Assembly: GCF_001894805.1 (NCBI RefSeq)
Contig: NZ_BCWX01000002.1
Location: 744,001-808,000, forward strand
Direction: 5' to 3'
DNA: 64,000 bases
DNA from: Rhodococcus globerulus NBRC 14531
GTDB lineage: Bacteria; Actinomycetota; Actinomycetes; Mycobacteriales; Mycobacteriaceae
A program made the translations under genes and the position numbers. Positions within the stretch are counted from its first letter, which is position 1. Every line of letters begins with the position of its first letter. Below are positions 17,592-26,355 of this stretch, in pieces. The notes beneath the pieces were generated by a model. That model searched no databases. It had not been told where the DNA came from and saw nothing but the letters and a program-made list of their open reading frames with translations.

Positions 17592-18875
17592 CTAATCCTT
17601 TACTGCAGGTTCGGCTTTGCTTGCAGGTGGGACGGCATCCACAGGAGGATCGAGGAGGTAGGCGGGATCGATTCCGCGGTCCAGGCGTCCCTCGCGCCGG
17701 GCAACCAGATACCGGTAACCGAGGACGCAGAAGATCACGATCAGCAGCAGGCTCCACCCGAGAGTGCTCTTCATGTACTCCGCTGCCCGGCCGAAGGCGG
17801 GCCAACGGAAGGACCACCAGTCGTCGAATGTCATGCACCCGTACACGGCAAGCCAGGCCGGCCAGTTCCGCATGACGGAGTTCTTGAGAATCACCGACAT
17901 CAGGAGCGGGAACAGCATCATCGAGTAGTACATCTGCCCGAGCGACGGCAGGAGGAACGACGCGGTCATGATCACGCCGGTCGTGGTAGTGAGGAAGAAC
18001 AGATCGTCATTGCGGTAGTACCGGTAGAGCAGCCACAGCGAGATCAGGACCATGGCGGCGAAGACCGCGCGCAGGGTGAGGACCAACCAATCGGGCAGGC
18101 CGAAGTAGGCGCCGTTACCGACTATCGAGCTGTTGAAGTAGTCGCGTGATTCCAGCAGGTACGGAACCGTGCGTTCGACAAATGCCATCGGATCTGCCGA
18201 GAGAGGCACCGCGACGACGGTGAGGATGAACGGTATGCCGAGTGCTGTGACAAAAACCTTCCACTGACCACGAACCAAGGGGAGCAGCAGCAGCGGCGCA
18301 AGTGTGGGTTTGACGGCCAGAGTGATGCCGATCGATGCGCCTGCCCATAGATCTTTACGGCGCATCAGGAGCAGCAGGAACGCCATCTCGCTGAGCAGCA
18401 CGATGCCGTTGATGTTGGTGAACACCAGAGTGTTGGTGACGGTCTCCGACGAGAACGCGGCCAGTACGAGAATTGGCGCGGCGATGGAGCTGATTGTCAG
18501 ATCGAACAGCCGTAGCAGCAGATAGAGCGCGACCAGGATCGCAATCGCGTTGGCGCCGATGAACAGCCAGCGCGAGCGCTCGGGATCGAGGATGGCCAGT
18601 GGTGCCATCAGCAAGGATCCCGATGGGGGATACAAGTAGTGCGGATCTACCGTGTTGAAGTCCGCGGTGTAGACCTCGCGGCCGTTCCAGAATGCCAGCG
18701 CGGCGTTGTAGACGGGCCGGAAATCATCGGTGATCGACCCGTTGACGGCTTTGACGACAACGCGATTGATCACGGTCATCACGGCGATCGGCCACAAAAC
18801 GTAGTTGACGACTTGTTGGGTTGTCCGCCCGGTGCGAGGCTCGATTTGTCTAAGGAACACTTCGGAACGGTACAC
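17592..18875 (-). CDS. aftC: Arabinofuranosyltransferase (GT-C family, AftC)
   Basis: This 427-aa polytopic membrane protein has about ten hydrophobic segments and the GT87/DUF2029-type sequence of mycobacterial AftC: TDDFRPVYNAALAFWNG, VDPHYLYPPSGSLLMAP, TNTLVFTNINGIVLL and RDYFNSSIVGNGAYFG. The enzyme uses decaprenyl-phosphoryl-arabinose outside the membrane to add alpha(1-3) branches to cell-wall arabinan. The Asp pair in ITDDF is the expected catalytic/substrate site for GT-C enzymes. It starts with GTG 18875 and is followed after 9 bases by msrB. Its presence indicates an arabinogalactan-containing cell wall. Confidence 0.9.
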   Translation of the reverse strand: MYRSEVFLRQIEPRTGRTTQQVVNYVLWPIAVMTVINRVVVKAVNGSITDDFRPVYNAALAFWNGREVYTADFNTVDPHYLYPPSGSLLMAPLAILDPERSRWLFIGANAIAILVALYLLLRLFDLTISSIAAPILVLAAFSSETVTNTLVFTNINGIVLLSEMAFLLLLMRRKDLWAGASIGITLAVKPTLAPLLLLPLVRGQWKVFVTALGIPFILTVVAVPLSADPMAFVERTVPYLLESRDYFNSSIVGNGAYFGLPDWLVLTLRAVFAAMVLISLWLLYRYYRNDDLFFLTTTTGVIMTASFLLPSLGQMYYSMMLFPLLMSVILKNSVMRNWPAWLAVYGCMTFDDWWSFRWPAFGRAAEYMKSTLGWSLLLIVIFCVLGYRYLVARREGRLDRGIDPAYLLDPPVDAVPPASKAEPAVKD

Positions 18876-18936
18876 CGAGACGCAAACAGATCTGGGGATG
18901 CACCCTGCAATGGTGGGTGACGGCCGTCATATTCGG

Positions 18937-20493
18937 CTAGGCCGGGCACACATTGCCGTTGGCCGGCAGGCTCTGATTGTCCAGGTAGGACACCGCGGCC
19001 TGTTGCACGCAGGCAGATTGCATCGCGGGGTGTCCGGAGCCTTGCCAATCGAGGCTGGCGAACCGGGCGCCGGCGTTGGTGACAACTCCGGTGACGGTGG
19101 CCAGCCCGGTGTTGCCGACGGCGGGGTCGGCTTGACCGCTGAGGACCAGAACAGTCGGTTTCAACGCGGTGGGCAAGGGTGTCGGAGCGGTTGTCGGCCA
19201 ACTTGCGCAGGCCGACAATCCGAGTGCGGCTTCGTTCCCGAACACGGGGTAGGACTTACCCCACGTTTGTTGCAGTTCGCGGATGCGCCCCACTCCCGGC
19301 CACTGAACGCCGTCGGTGCAGCGTCCGACAAACTGACCGTCACTGGCGAGGGCTTTCTCTGCGGCTGCGGCACGTTCGCGCATGGGTACGGGGTTTCCGG
19401 TTCCGAGCGCACTGAGAGCGTCGGCCAGAGACGTTGTGTCCAGTTGACGATTCTGGCTCGCGATGGCAAGACTTGCCGAGATTGCGCGGGTGATGGACGC
19501 CGCGGACAAGGGCCGGAACTCACCGGCTCGCGCGCGTTCGGTCAATGCAACGACGGCCGCGCGGGGGTCGGGTCCGAGTGAGCAGGACAGCGCCGCGCAG
19601 CGAGTGGCAAACGCCGTCAACGCTGCTTCCTGGCCTTGGACTCGGCTTTCCTCCTCGGTGGTGGCATCGGTGGCGATCGGTGCGGGCGAGTCGAGGATCA
19701 ATCGTGCAATGTTGTCGGGATATGTTGCGGCGTAACTCAATGCGATATCCGAACCGGAGCCTGCAGCCCACAGCGCGATGGTGTCGACGCCCCATCGCGT
19801 GCGCAGTGCGTTGATGTCGTCGGCCGCGGCGTCGGCTCCGAATTCGAGTTCCTGCGGATCGAGATAGTCGGTGCAGGAGATTGTGGCGTCGTGCCCGAGG
19901 GTGGCGACGGCGTCGGCTGCGTCTCCGCTGAAACTCGGCTCGAATTGGCCGAGATCGGCGAGTCCGCGCCGAGTATCGGGTTCCATGCATTCGATGGGCG
20001 TCGAGCGGTCGATACCGCGGCGGTCGAGAGCCACAACCGGGTGGGCTGCGAGGACGGCCGTCAGTCCGGTGGCAGAGAGCATGGCCAATGTGCTTCCCGA
20101 CGACCGATCGGTTCCGGAGGTGAAGACAATCGGGTAGGCGTCAGCAGGAGTAGCCGACGTTCGGGCCCGGGTCGCCGCAGCCGTGAATGTTCCGTCGATG
20201 CGGCCGCTGGTGTCGATGGGAGCGCTGAATTCGGCGCATTCGACGATGACGCCCGTGCTGGCGGCCGCCAACGCGGCGTCGGCAAGAGATGTCCCGCTAC
20301 AGTCGCGCCACGGGAGATCGCTGGTCGGGACGGCCGGAGCGGGAACCGGGGGAGGTGTCGCCTGTGACGTATCGGAACTCCCGGGGGTGCCACCGGTGTG
20401 ACCTTCGACGGCGACGTCCGGGCGAATGGAGGGCCCTGCGCCACAGGCACAACAGGTCGCCAGGACAACTGCAATCAAAGCCGCTCTGCGCAT
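18937..20493 (-). CDS. Exported alpha/beta hydrolase, TAP-like (Rv2672-type)
   Basis: This 518-aa protein has an N-terminal export signal (MRRAALIAVVLATCCACG, Cys residues compatible with a weak lipobox) and a low-complexity Pro/Thr linker, then an alpha/beta-hydrolase domain. The nucleophile elbow reads AGSGS rather than GxSxG, small-x-Ser-x-small. The C-terminal TAP-like region contains the acid/His part LVLSGQADPAVG and GSGHPAM. It resembles secreted tripeptidyl-aminopeptidase-like proteins and the M. tuberculosis Rv2672 protein by gene order (between aftC and ribD). Eight or more Cys residues suggest disulfides. Activity is inferred. Confidence 0.82.
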   Translation of the reverse strand: MRRAALIAVVLATCCACGAGPSIRPDVAVEGHTGGTPGSSDTSQATPPPVPAPAVPTSDLPWRDCSGTSLADAALAAASTGVIVECAEFSAPIDTSGRIDGTFTAAATRARTSATPADAYPIVFTSGTDRSSGSTLAMLSATGLTAVLAAHPVVALDRRGIDRSTPIECMEPDTRRGLADLGQFEPSFSGDAADAVATLGHDATISCTDYLDPQELEFGADAAADDINALRTRWGVDTIALWAAGSGSDIALSYAATYPDNIARLILDSPAPIATDATTEEESRVQGQEAALTAFATRCAALSCSLGPDPRAAVVALTERARAGEFRPLSAASITRAISASLAIASQNRQLDTTSLADALSALGTGNPVPMRERAAAAEKALASDGQFVGRCTDGVQWPGVGRIRELQQTWGKSYPVFGNEAALGLSACASWPTTAPTPLPTALKPTVLVLSGQADPAVGNTGLATVTGVVTNAGARFASLDWQGSGHPAMQSACVQQAAVSYLDNQSLPANGNVCPA

Positions 20494-20512
20494 GCCGACC
20501 AGAGTGCCAGGT

Positions 20513-21283
20513 TCAGTGCCGAGGACGTTGACGAACCCACCGCGACAGCACCGTGCCGTCGGAGTCCGTGAGGATATGTGCAGGCATCATCGGGGTGGGA
20601 AGGGACTGTGCGGAGAGGGAAATCCGCCCCGCGTTGCCGCCGACCAATTGCGGAGACGTCGTCACGCATAGTTCGTCGACGGCGTTGTCCGTGATCAGTT
20701 GGCCGAACAGGGACGGTCCGCCTTCGCACAGAATTCGCGGCAAATTCAGAGCGGATGCTGTGTTCTCGATGTCGACACTGCGCACAGCCGCGCCGACGCT
20801 TCGGTGAACGTCGGCACCGGCATCGTTCAACCTCGATACGGCAGCGGCGTCTGCGTCGGAGCCGACCAGCAGAATCGGTGGGACTTCGGCGTCACGGAAA
20901 AGCCGGCTTTCGGGGTCGATCGACGCGCGTGACGAGACAACCAAGATCGGAGGCACAGGGGCGAGCCCCGACGCGACCCGGCGTGCCCGAGCGTCGTCGC
21001 TCATCACGGCGCCGCCGTAGTTCTCCGCACGCGCGGTTCCGGCTCCGACGACAACCACGTCGCAGAGTTCGCGCAGCGTGTCGAACACCGTCTTGTCCGC
21101 CGGGGTGCCCAGACCGCCGCTGAGCCCACTGACGGAGACGGCACCGTCGATGCTGGACACGAAGTTCACCCGAACCCACGGATGCTGCAAGTTTTCCGGA
21201 TATGAATAGAGCTCTCGGAGCCGCTGCGGCTGATCGGGTGTGAAGTAGGTCGCAAAATCCAGATGGTGCATATGAGAGATCAC
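20513..21283 (-). CDS. RibD C-terminal-domain reductase (pyrimidine reductase family)
   Basis: This 256-aa protein has only the reductase half of RibD: FVSSIDGAVSVSGLSGGLG, LRELCDVVVVGAGTARAENYGG (NADPH-binding glycine region) and ILCEGGPSLFGQLI. RibD reductases convert the ribosylamino-pyrimidine of riboflavin synthesis, but many stand-alone copies have other roles. M. tuberculosis Rv2671 is the positional equivalent. The start may be GTG 21283 or ATG 21271; neither has a strong ribosome site, so the exact start is uncertain. It is divergent from zapE with only about 22 bases between starts. Confidence 0.85.
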   Translation of the reverse strand: MISHMHHLDFATYFTPDQPQRLRELYSYPENLQHPWVRVNFVSSIDGAVSVSGLSGGLGTPADKTVFDTLRELCDVVVVGAGTARAENYGGAVMSDDARARRVASGLAPVPPILVVSSRASIDPESRLFRDAEVPPILLVGSDADAAAVSRLNDAGADVHRSVGAAVRSVDIENTASALNLPRILCEGGPSLFGQLITDNAVDELCVTTSPQLVGGNAGRISLSAQSLPTPMMPAHILTDSDGTVLSRWVRQRPRH

Positions 21284-21305
21284 ACCACGTAGATACCCTT
21301 GATGG

Positions 21306-22322
21306 ATGCCTCAACGTCTTGTCGATCGCAGTCCGGTGGTACCCGCCGATCAATTGGTCGCTCAAATGGTTCCACCCGCAATGTTCGACGACGTGAGCTT
21401 CGCGTCCTACATCCCGGATCCCAACGAGCCGAGTCAGGCAGCTGCTGTTGCCAAGACCGAGGAATTCTCCAAGCGTGTAGCCAAGATTCGGGCCGGCGGT
21501 CGTCGCGGATTGTTCGGTAAGAAGACTCAGGCCACGGGCGCCGGTCTGTACCTCGACGGCGGCTTCGGTGTCGGTAAGACGCACCTTCTGGCGTCGATCT
21601 TCCACAGCGTTCCGTCGCCCAAGGCATTCGGCACGTTCGTCGAACTGACGCACGTGGTCGGCGCACTCGGCTTCAACAAGGCCGTCGAGGCATTTTCCGA
21701 GCACAGCGTTCTGTGCATCGACGAATTCGAGCTCGATGATCCGGGCGACACCATGCTGGTCTCTCGCCTGTTGTCCGAGCTGTCGACGCGCGGTGTGTCG
21801 ATCGTCGCGACGTCCAACACACTCCCGGGTCAGCTCGGTGAGGGCCGCTTCGCCGCGCAGGACTTCATGCGCGAGATCAAGAAGCTCGGCTCGATCTTCG
21901 AGACCATTCGCGTCGACGGTCCCGACTACCGTCACCGCGATCTGCCACCCGCTCCGGAGCCGATTTCCTCCGAAGAGTTGGTCGCGCGCGCAGAGTCCGT
22001 CGACGGCGCAACGCTCGACAACTTCGACGAGCTGTGCAAGCACCTCAGCACATTGCACCCGTCGCGATACAACAAGTTGGTCGAGGGTGTTCGTGCTGTC
22101 TACATCGACGGCGTCCACCCCGCGACAGACCAGTCGGTTGCGCTTCGGTTCGTGGTTCTTGCCGACCGCCTGTACGACGCGAGCATTCCGGTGACGGTGT
22201 CCGGCGCTCGCCTGGACGAGATCTTCACCCCGGAGATGCTGGCCGGCGGTTACAAGAAGAAGTACCTGCGCGCCATGTCGCGTCTGCTTGCGTTGTCTCG
22301 TTTCGAGGTTGCCGCGACCTAG
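21306..22322 (+). CDS. zapE: AFG1/ZapE-like ATPase
   Basis: This 338-aa P-loop protein has Walker A GGFGVGKTHLL and Walker B VLCIDEFELDD, with SIVATSNTLPGQLGEGRFA and a C-terminal RFVVLADRLYDASIPV block, all typical of the AFG1/ZapE family. E. coli ZapE is a Z-ring-associated ATPase; the mitochondrial relative helps degrade proteins. Its place next to ribD and the GNAT matches M. tuberculosis Rv2670c. Its stop lies in a CTAG palindrome shared with the stop of the convergent GNAT gene. Confidence 0.9.
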   Translation: MPQRLVDRSPVVPADQLVAQMVPPAMFDDVSFASYIPDPNEPSQAAAVAKTEEFSKRVAKIRAGGRRGLFGKKTQATGAGLYLDGGFGVGKTHLLASIFHSVPSPKAFGTFVELTHVVGALGFNKAVEAFSEHSVLCIDEFELDDPGDTMLVSRLLSELSTRGVSIVATSNTLPGQLGEGRFAAQDFMREIKKLGSIFETIRVDGPDYRHRDLPPAPEPISSEELVARAESVDGATLDNFDELCKHLSTLHPSRYNKLVEGVRAVYIDGVHPATDQSVALRFVVLADRLYDASIPVTVSGARLDEIFTPEMLAGGYKKKYLRAMSRLLALSRFEVAAT

Positions 22323-22852
22323 TTCACCGGTCGCTCCATCACAAAATCGTGATGGAGCTGGGTGCCCACGACAAAGGTCTTGGTCCCTACCCGTGTGAAG
22401 CCATGCTTTGCGTAGAACTTTTGCGCTCGCGCATTTTCCTGGTTCACTCCGAGCCAGATTCCCGCACTGCCACTTTCGTGGGCGTGAGCGACCACCGCGG
22501 CCATCAATGACGCTGCGGCGCCGCTTCCGTGATTTCCGGGAAGCACGTACAGCTTGCTCAATTCCGTCGTCGGGCGCAGTGTGAGTGCCGACCGCACGTC
22601 GGGATCGGACGGTTCGGCGTCGATGAGCATCGCGTAGCCGACTATGGCGTCGCTCGAGATCACTTTGAGAACCGTCCGTGTCGGGTCGGTCAGGTATTCG
22701 GAGAACTTGTCGACCGAGAGCACGTTGTCGATGAAGGCATTGATGTCGTCGTCGGATGCATCGGGCGGGCAGGCGAGCGGAAACGTCACCGCGGCCACGT
22801 CGGCGATTGCTTCGGAATCCCAGATTCCTGCCCGGTCAACGGTGATGCTCAC
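22319..22852 (-). CDS. GNAT-family N-acetyltransferase (Rv2669-type)
   Basis: This protein of about 177 aa has the GNAT motif A LSKLYVLPGNHGSGAAASLM, an acetyl-CoA-binding loop (NHGSGA), and the C-terminal NARAQKFYAKHGFTRVG. GTG 22852 is chosen because GGAAGGACGA lies just upstream; the listed frame extends 16 codons further. The stop overlaps that of zapE by four bases (CTAG, both strands end in TAG). Substrate unknown; gene order matches M. tuberculosis Rv2669. Confidence 0.83.
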   Translation of the reverse strand: MSITVDRAGIWDSEAIADVAAVTFPLACPPDASDDDINAFIDNVLSVDKFSEYLTDPTRTVLKVISSDAIVGYAMLIDAEPSDPDVRSALTLRPTTELSKLYVLPGNHGSGAAASLMAAVVAHAHESGSAGIWLGVNQENARAQKFYAKHGFTRVGTKTFVVGTQLHHDFVMERPVN

Positions 22853-22918
22853 GTCACTTCGTCCTTCCCTGCACGCGCAATGGTCGCTCAAGTACACCAC
22901 TTGCCGTGTCAGTGACGG

Positions 22919-24115
22919 CTATCCGGCTTTCTCAGCCGCCAGGCTCTCGGCGCGTTTCGGGGCAAACGCGGGTGCAAGCGCAATCAGAATCACGCAGAAC
23001 GCCAGCGGGATGAGGAACCCGATCCGCAGGTCGCTGAATGCGGCAACAGCTCCGACGATTCCGCCGCCGACAACGGTGCCTACATAGTTGAAGAGGTTGA
23101 TGCGAGCGATGACGGTATCCACCTGATCGGGTGGCGCCATCCGACCGGCAGCGCTGAAGCAGATCGGGGCGATCACCGGAAGGCCAAGACCGACGATCAG
23201 GAACCCGGCGATCGCAATCGCAGGAGATTGCGCCGTCACGACAATCGTCATGCCGATCACGCCGATCACTGATCCCATGCGGACGACGGCAGTTTCACCG
23301 AACTTGCCCACCCAGTAGTCGCCGGTCAATCGCGCAACCAAAGCTGCGATTTGGTAGGCAGCCATCGACAGAGCGGCAGTGCTCGCGTCGGCAAGCAGGA
23401 CGTCTTCGAGGTACAGGGTCGACCAGTTGCCGATGCTGAAATCGACTGCGTAGAACAGTGCCATCGCGATGCCGAGCAGGACAAACGCTCGCATCGGGAC
23501 CGTGAGCGTGACGGAGCCACCGGTATTCGTATCCGCGACGGTTGTTGCGCTTCGATCGAGCAATGACGGTCCGAATACCAGAAGCAGCAGGGCCACAATC
23601 ACTCCCGCGACCACCTGGGTAACCCGTACCGAGATGTCGAGTCCTGCGGTTGCCGAGATGTAGAGCGCGCCGGCAATGGCCCCGACGCTCCAGGCTGCGT
23701 GGAACGAGCTGAGAATGAAGCGTCCCTTGGCGTGCTGGATCGAGACGGCCTGCATGTTTGCTGCCGCATCAACGATGCCGAGGCCGATTCCGTAGACAGC
23801 GAGGCAGACAAAAAAGAGTGCAGAGTTGGGGGCCAGTCCGGTGGCGCCGCCGAAGACCGCGATGACGGCCAGTCCTGTGCGGAGCGTGGTCTTGCTCGAT
23901 GTTCGAACTGCGAGTCGCTCGGCGAGAACGCTGCCGAGGCCGGCGATCACTGACACCGACACAACCGCAACGACCAGCAACGACTCGCTGAGCGCAAACA
24001 AGTCCCGGTACGCGGGCAGTTGCGTCAGAATCGACGCGAGAAGAAAACCCTGGAGTCCGAAAGCCACGGAGGTGGCGATCCGAGCCTTCGTCAGGCTGCG
24101 GGTGTGATCCGTCAT
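22919..24115 (-). CDS. MFS transporter
   Basis: This 398-aa membrane protein has about 12 hydrophobic segments in the two-bundle MFS layout. Loop 2-3 carries the family signature region (GSVLAERLAVRTSSKTTLRTG). It ends with a charged tail. Substrate is not recognisable; the fold could be a drug or sugar exporter. It is the last gene of the leftward group and is divergent from the beta-glucosidase gene, so the 118-base gap at 24116-24233 should hold both promoters. Confidence 0.85.
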   Translation of the reverse strand: MTDHTRSLTKARIATSVAFGLQGFLLASILTQLPAYRDLFALSESLLVVAVVSVSVIAGLGSVLAERLAVRTSSKTTLRTGLAVIAVFGGATGLAPNSALFFVCLAVYGIGLGIVDAAANMQAVSIQHAKGRFILSSFHAAWSVGAIAGALYISATAGLDISVRVTQVVAGVIVALLLLVFGPSLLDRSATTVADTNTGGSVTLTVPMRAFVLLGIAMALFYAVDFSIGNWSTLYLEDVLLADASTAALSMAAYQIAALVARLTGDYWVGKFGETAVVRMGSVIGVIGMTIVVTAQSPAIAIAGFLIVGLGLPVIAPICFSAAGRMAPPDQVDTVIARINLFNYVGTVVGGGIVGAVAAFSDLRIGFLIPLAFCVILIALAPAFAPKRAESLAAEKAG

Positions 24116-24233
24116 CGAATGTGGCCTTGTCTGTGGTTGGGCACTGCCCGCCGAACGCTACTTGATACTTGGTACTGGTCGAGTGTCCAACAAAGTCGCG
24201 TGTCGCGCAGCATTCTTTGATTAACTGACGGCT

Positions 24234-25619
24234 ATGAGTGCACATCCAACAGCAATCTTTCCCCCCGAGTTTGTGTGGGGAACCGCGACGGCTGCGTATC
24301 AAATTGAAGGCGCGGTGACCGAAGACGGTCGGGGACCGTCGATTTGGGACGATTTCTGCACTCAACCCGGTGCTGTGGTGCGTGGCGAGACCGGCGTCGT
24401 TGCTGCTGATCACTACCACCGCTGGGAATCCGACGTCGCTCTCATGGCGCAGCTGGGACTTGACGCGTATCGCCTGTCGCTGTCGTGGTCGCGAATCCTC
24501 CCTACCGGATCAGGTGACGTGAACCAGAAGGGGCTCGATTTTTACGACCGCGTGATCGACAGGCTCTGCGAGTCCGGAATTACGCCCGCCGTCACGCTCT
24601 TTCACTGGGATCTGCCGTCAGCTCTGCAAGAGCAAGGGGGCTGGATGAATCGCGACACCGCGTATCGGTTGGGGGAGTACGCGCAGATTGTGGGCGAACG
24701 GTTTGCCGATCGTGTCGGCCTGTGGATGCCACTCAACGAGCCTGTTGTCCACACTCTGTACGGCCACGCCCTAGGAGTTCATGCCCCGGGACTTGCCTTG
24801 GGATTCGCCGCCTTCCAGGCCGCACATCACCAGCTCCTCGGGCATGGTCTGGCAGTCGACGCGCTGCGGTCGGCAGGCTGCTCGGGCATTGGCATCGCGT
24901 CCAATCACGCTCCGGTGCGCGCCGCAACGGATTCGGCGGAAGACGTGATGGCCGCAGACATCTACGACCACGTCGTCAACTGGATGTTCGCCGACCCGAT
25001 ACTGCTCGGAAAGTATCCGGCCGACGAATTTGCGCAGATCCTCACCGGACCGGTCGACGAGGATCTGACGATCATCAATGCGCCCCTCGACTGGTACGGC
25101 ATCAACTACTACGAGCCGACGATGATCGCTGCCCCTGTCGAGGGCCAGGGCACCGACGGCGTTCTCGAGATCGATTTACCGCCGGGACTTCCCTTTGCTC
25201 CGGTGGCGATAACCGGTTACCCCACAACCGATTTCGGATGGCCGATCGTTCCCGAAGGACTTGGCGAGATCCTGCGAACATTCCAGTCGCGGTTCGGTGA
25301 GTCCCTGCCGCCGATCTACATCACCGAGAGCGGATGTTCGTTTCACGACACCTTGAACAGTTCGGGCGAGGTCAGTGACACTGCTCGAATCGAGTACCAC
25401 GACGCACATCTACGGGCCCTGCGATCGGCCATGGACGACGGTGTCGACGTGCGCGGCTATTTTGTGTGGTCGCTGCTGGACAACTTCGAGTGGGCAGCCG
25501 GCTACCAGGAACGATTCGGCCTGGTCCACGTCGATTTCGACACCCAGAAGCGCACCCCGAAGGCTTCGTTCGAGTGGTATCGCAGCTTGATTGCGGCTCA
25601 GAAGGCAGCGCGGGTTTAG
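24234..25619 (+). CDS. Glycoside hydrolase family 1 beta-glucosidase
   Basis: This 461-aa protein is a full-length GH1 retaining glycosidase. The N-terminal family signature (FVWGTATAAYQIEGA), acid/base Glu169 in LNEP and the nucleophile Glu365 in YITESG (the usual ITENG) are present, as is DNFEWAAGY near the C-terminus. It hydrolyses beta-linked glucosides, probably in the cytoplasm as there is no signal peptide. It is divergent from an MFS transporter, which might bring in a glycoside. Confidence 0.93.
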   Translation: MSAHPTAIFPPEFVWGTATAAYQIEGAVTEDGRGPSIWDDFCTQPGAVVRGETGVVAADHYHRWESDVALMAQLGLDAYRLSLSWSRILPTGSGDVNQKGLDFYDRVIDRLCESGITPAVTLFHWDLPSALQEQGGWMNRDTAYRLGEYAQIVGERFADRVGLWMPLNEPVVHTLYGHALGVHAPGLALGFAAFQAAHHQLLGHGLAVDALRSAGCSGIGIASNHAPVRAATDSAEDVMAADIYDHVVNWMFADPILLGKYPADEFAQILTGPVDEDLTIINAPLDWYGINYYEPTMIAAPVEGQGTDGVLEIDLPPGLPFAPVAITGYPTTDFGWPIVPEGLGEILRTFQSRFGESLPPIYITESGCSFHDTLNSSGEVSDTARIEYHDAHLRALRSAMDDGVDVRGYFVWSLLDNFEWAAGYQERFGLVHVDFDTQKRTPKASFEWYRSLIAAQKAARV

Positions 25620-25628
25620 CGTCCAGGT

Positions 25629-25657
25629 TTGCGTTCTGGCGCCTGGCCGCCTAGCCT
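25629..25657 (+). promoter_or_regulatory. Promoter for a leaderless leader-peptide transcript
   Basis: TTGCGT (25629-25634) and TAGCCT (25652-25657) are 17 bases apart; the ATG of a 13-codon reading frame begins 8 bases after the -10 box. This spacing would start the mRNA at or near that ATG, as in leaderless actinobacterial transcripts. Confidence 0.5.
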
Positions 25658-25664
25658 CACTCAC

Positions 25665-25706
25665 ATGAAGCGCATTCTCGTAGTACACCGCCGTAGCGGG
25701 GTCTGA
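25665..25706 (+). CDS. Putative branched-chain amino acid leader peptide
   Basis: The frame encodes MKRILVVHRRSGV (13 aa) and contains consecutive Ile-Leu-Val-Val codons (ATT CTC GTA GTA), the composition expected of a ribosome-mediated attenuator for branched-chain amino acids. It ends inside a strong hairpin (25691-25729) and precedes a LeuA-domain gene. There is no ribosome site, but the -10 box placement implies a leaderless start. Small size means chance cannot be excluded by sequence alone. Confidence 0.55.
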   Translation: MKRILVVHRRSGV

Positions 25707-25733
25707 ATCGGACCGACCCCCCGCTGCGGGTCG
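25691..25733 (+). promoter_or_regulatory. Mutually exclusive hairpins (attenuator-like) before the LeuA-domain gene
   Basis: Hairpin one pairs 25691-25703 with 25715-25729 (13 pairs with one G-U and a two-base bulge). Hairpin two pairs CGACCC (25714-25719) with GGGTCG (25728-25733) around eight bases. They share the segment 25715-25729, so only one can form. The first overlaps the leader-peptide stop codon. A run of Us is lacking. Confidence 0.55.
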
Positions 25734-25780
25734 TCGTGCTACCAGTTGGTCCTCCACTTCATTCCAGGAAGACCACGACA

Positions 25781-26263
25781 ATGACTTACAACTTCGCCTT
25801 CGCTTCTGATTCTTCTTATTCCTTTGCCGGCGATCCTTTTGCTGCGCGTCATGGAAAATCCCTGCCTGCCGGCTTGCGTTCCGAATGTGCTGAGATGTCG
25901 TGGAACGAATTCGAATCCACCTACGCGGCAATGAGTGGCCCGGTCCGTCTGGGCGCATGGTCGAGCGAGAAGATTGCGCCCGGTCGCTGGACGTACGAAG
26001 CAACTCTCGGTTTGGGGGAGCGCATCGCGACGGCCTCCGCCACCGCAACCGGTCCAATTTCTGCGATGACGTCGATGCTGCACGATGCAGGAATCGCGCT
26101 GGAGATCCTGTCATTTCACCAGCACCAGATCGGCCACCGCACAGCCACCTTCATTTTCACGGAGTGCAATGGTCGTCGGAATTGGGCTATGGGCATCGGT
26201 GAGTCGGCAACAGAGTCATCACTTCGCGCGATGACGTCAGCAGCAAACCGTTTCTCGAACTGA
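25781..26263 (+). CDS. Stand-alone LeuA-type allosteric (dimerisation) domain protein
   Basis: This 160-aa protein matches only the C-terminal regulatory domain of alpha-isopropylmalate synthase/homocitrate synthase: GPISAMTSMLHDAGIALEIL, HRTATFIFTECNGRRNWAMG and SLRAMTSAANR. The catalytic TIM barrel is absent. In LeuA this domain binds leucine and inhibits the enzyme. ATG 25781 is preceded by AGGAAG (25766-25771). A leader peptide with Ile-Leu-Val-Val lies upstream, so regulation by branched-chain amino acids is plausible. Function is inferred: a leucine-sensing partner of an encoded LeuA, or a separate amino-acid-binding regulator. Confidence 0.75.
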   Translation: MTYNFAFASDSSYSFAGDPFAARHGKSLPAGLRSECAEMSWNEFESTYAAMSGPVRLGAWSSEKIAPGRWTYEATLGLGERIATASATATGPISAMTSMLHDAGIALEILSFHQHQIGHRTATFIFTECNGRRNWAMGIGESATESSLRAMTSAANRFSN

Positions 26264-26355
26264 AGCGTCGCCTTTACTGCTCGCTCACGCTGATACGGGA
26301 ACCTTTGTCGGGATTCTGTATCAGCGCGAGTGGTGCAGCAAGTCTTAGTGCACAA

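Noticed and set aside
20892-22118. 408-codon minus-strand frame
   Set aside because: It runs across zapE and the RibD-type gene and has no recognisable protein features.
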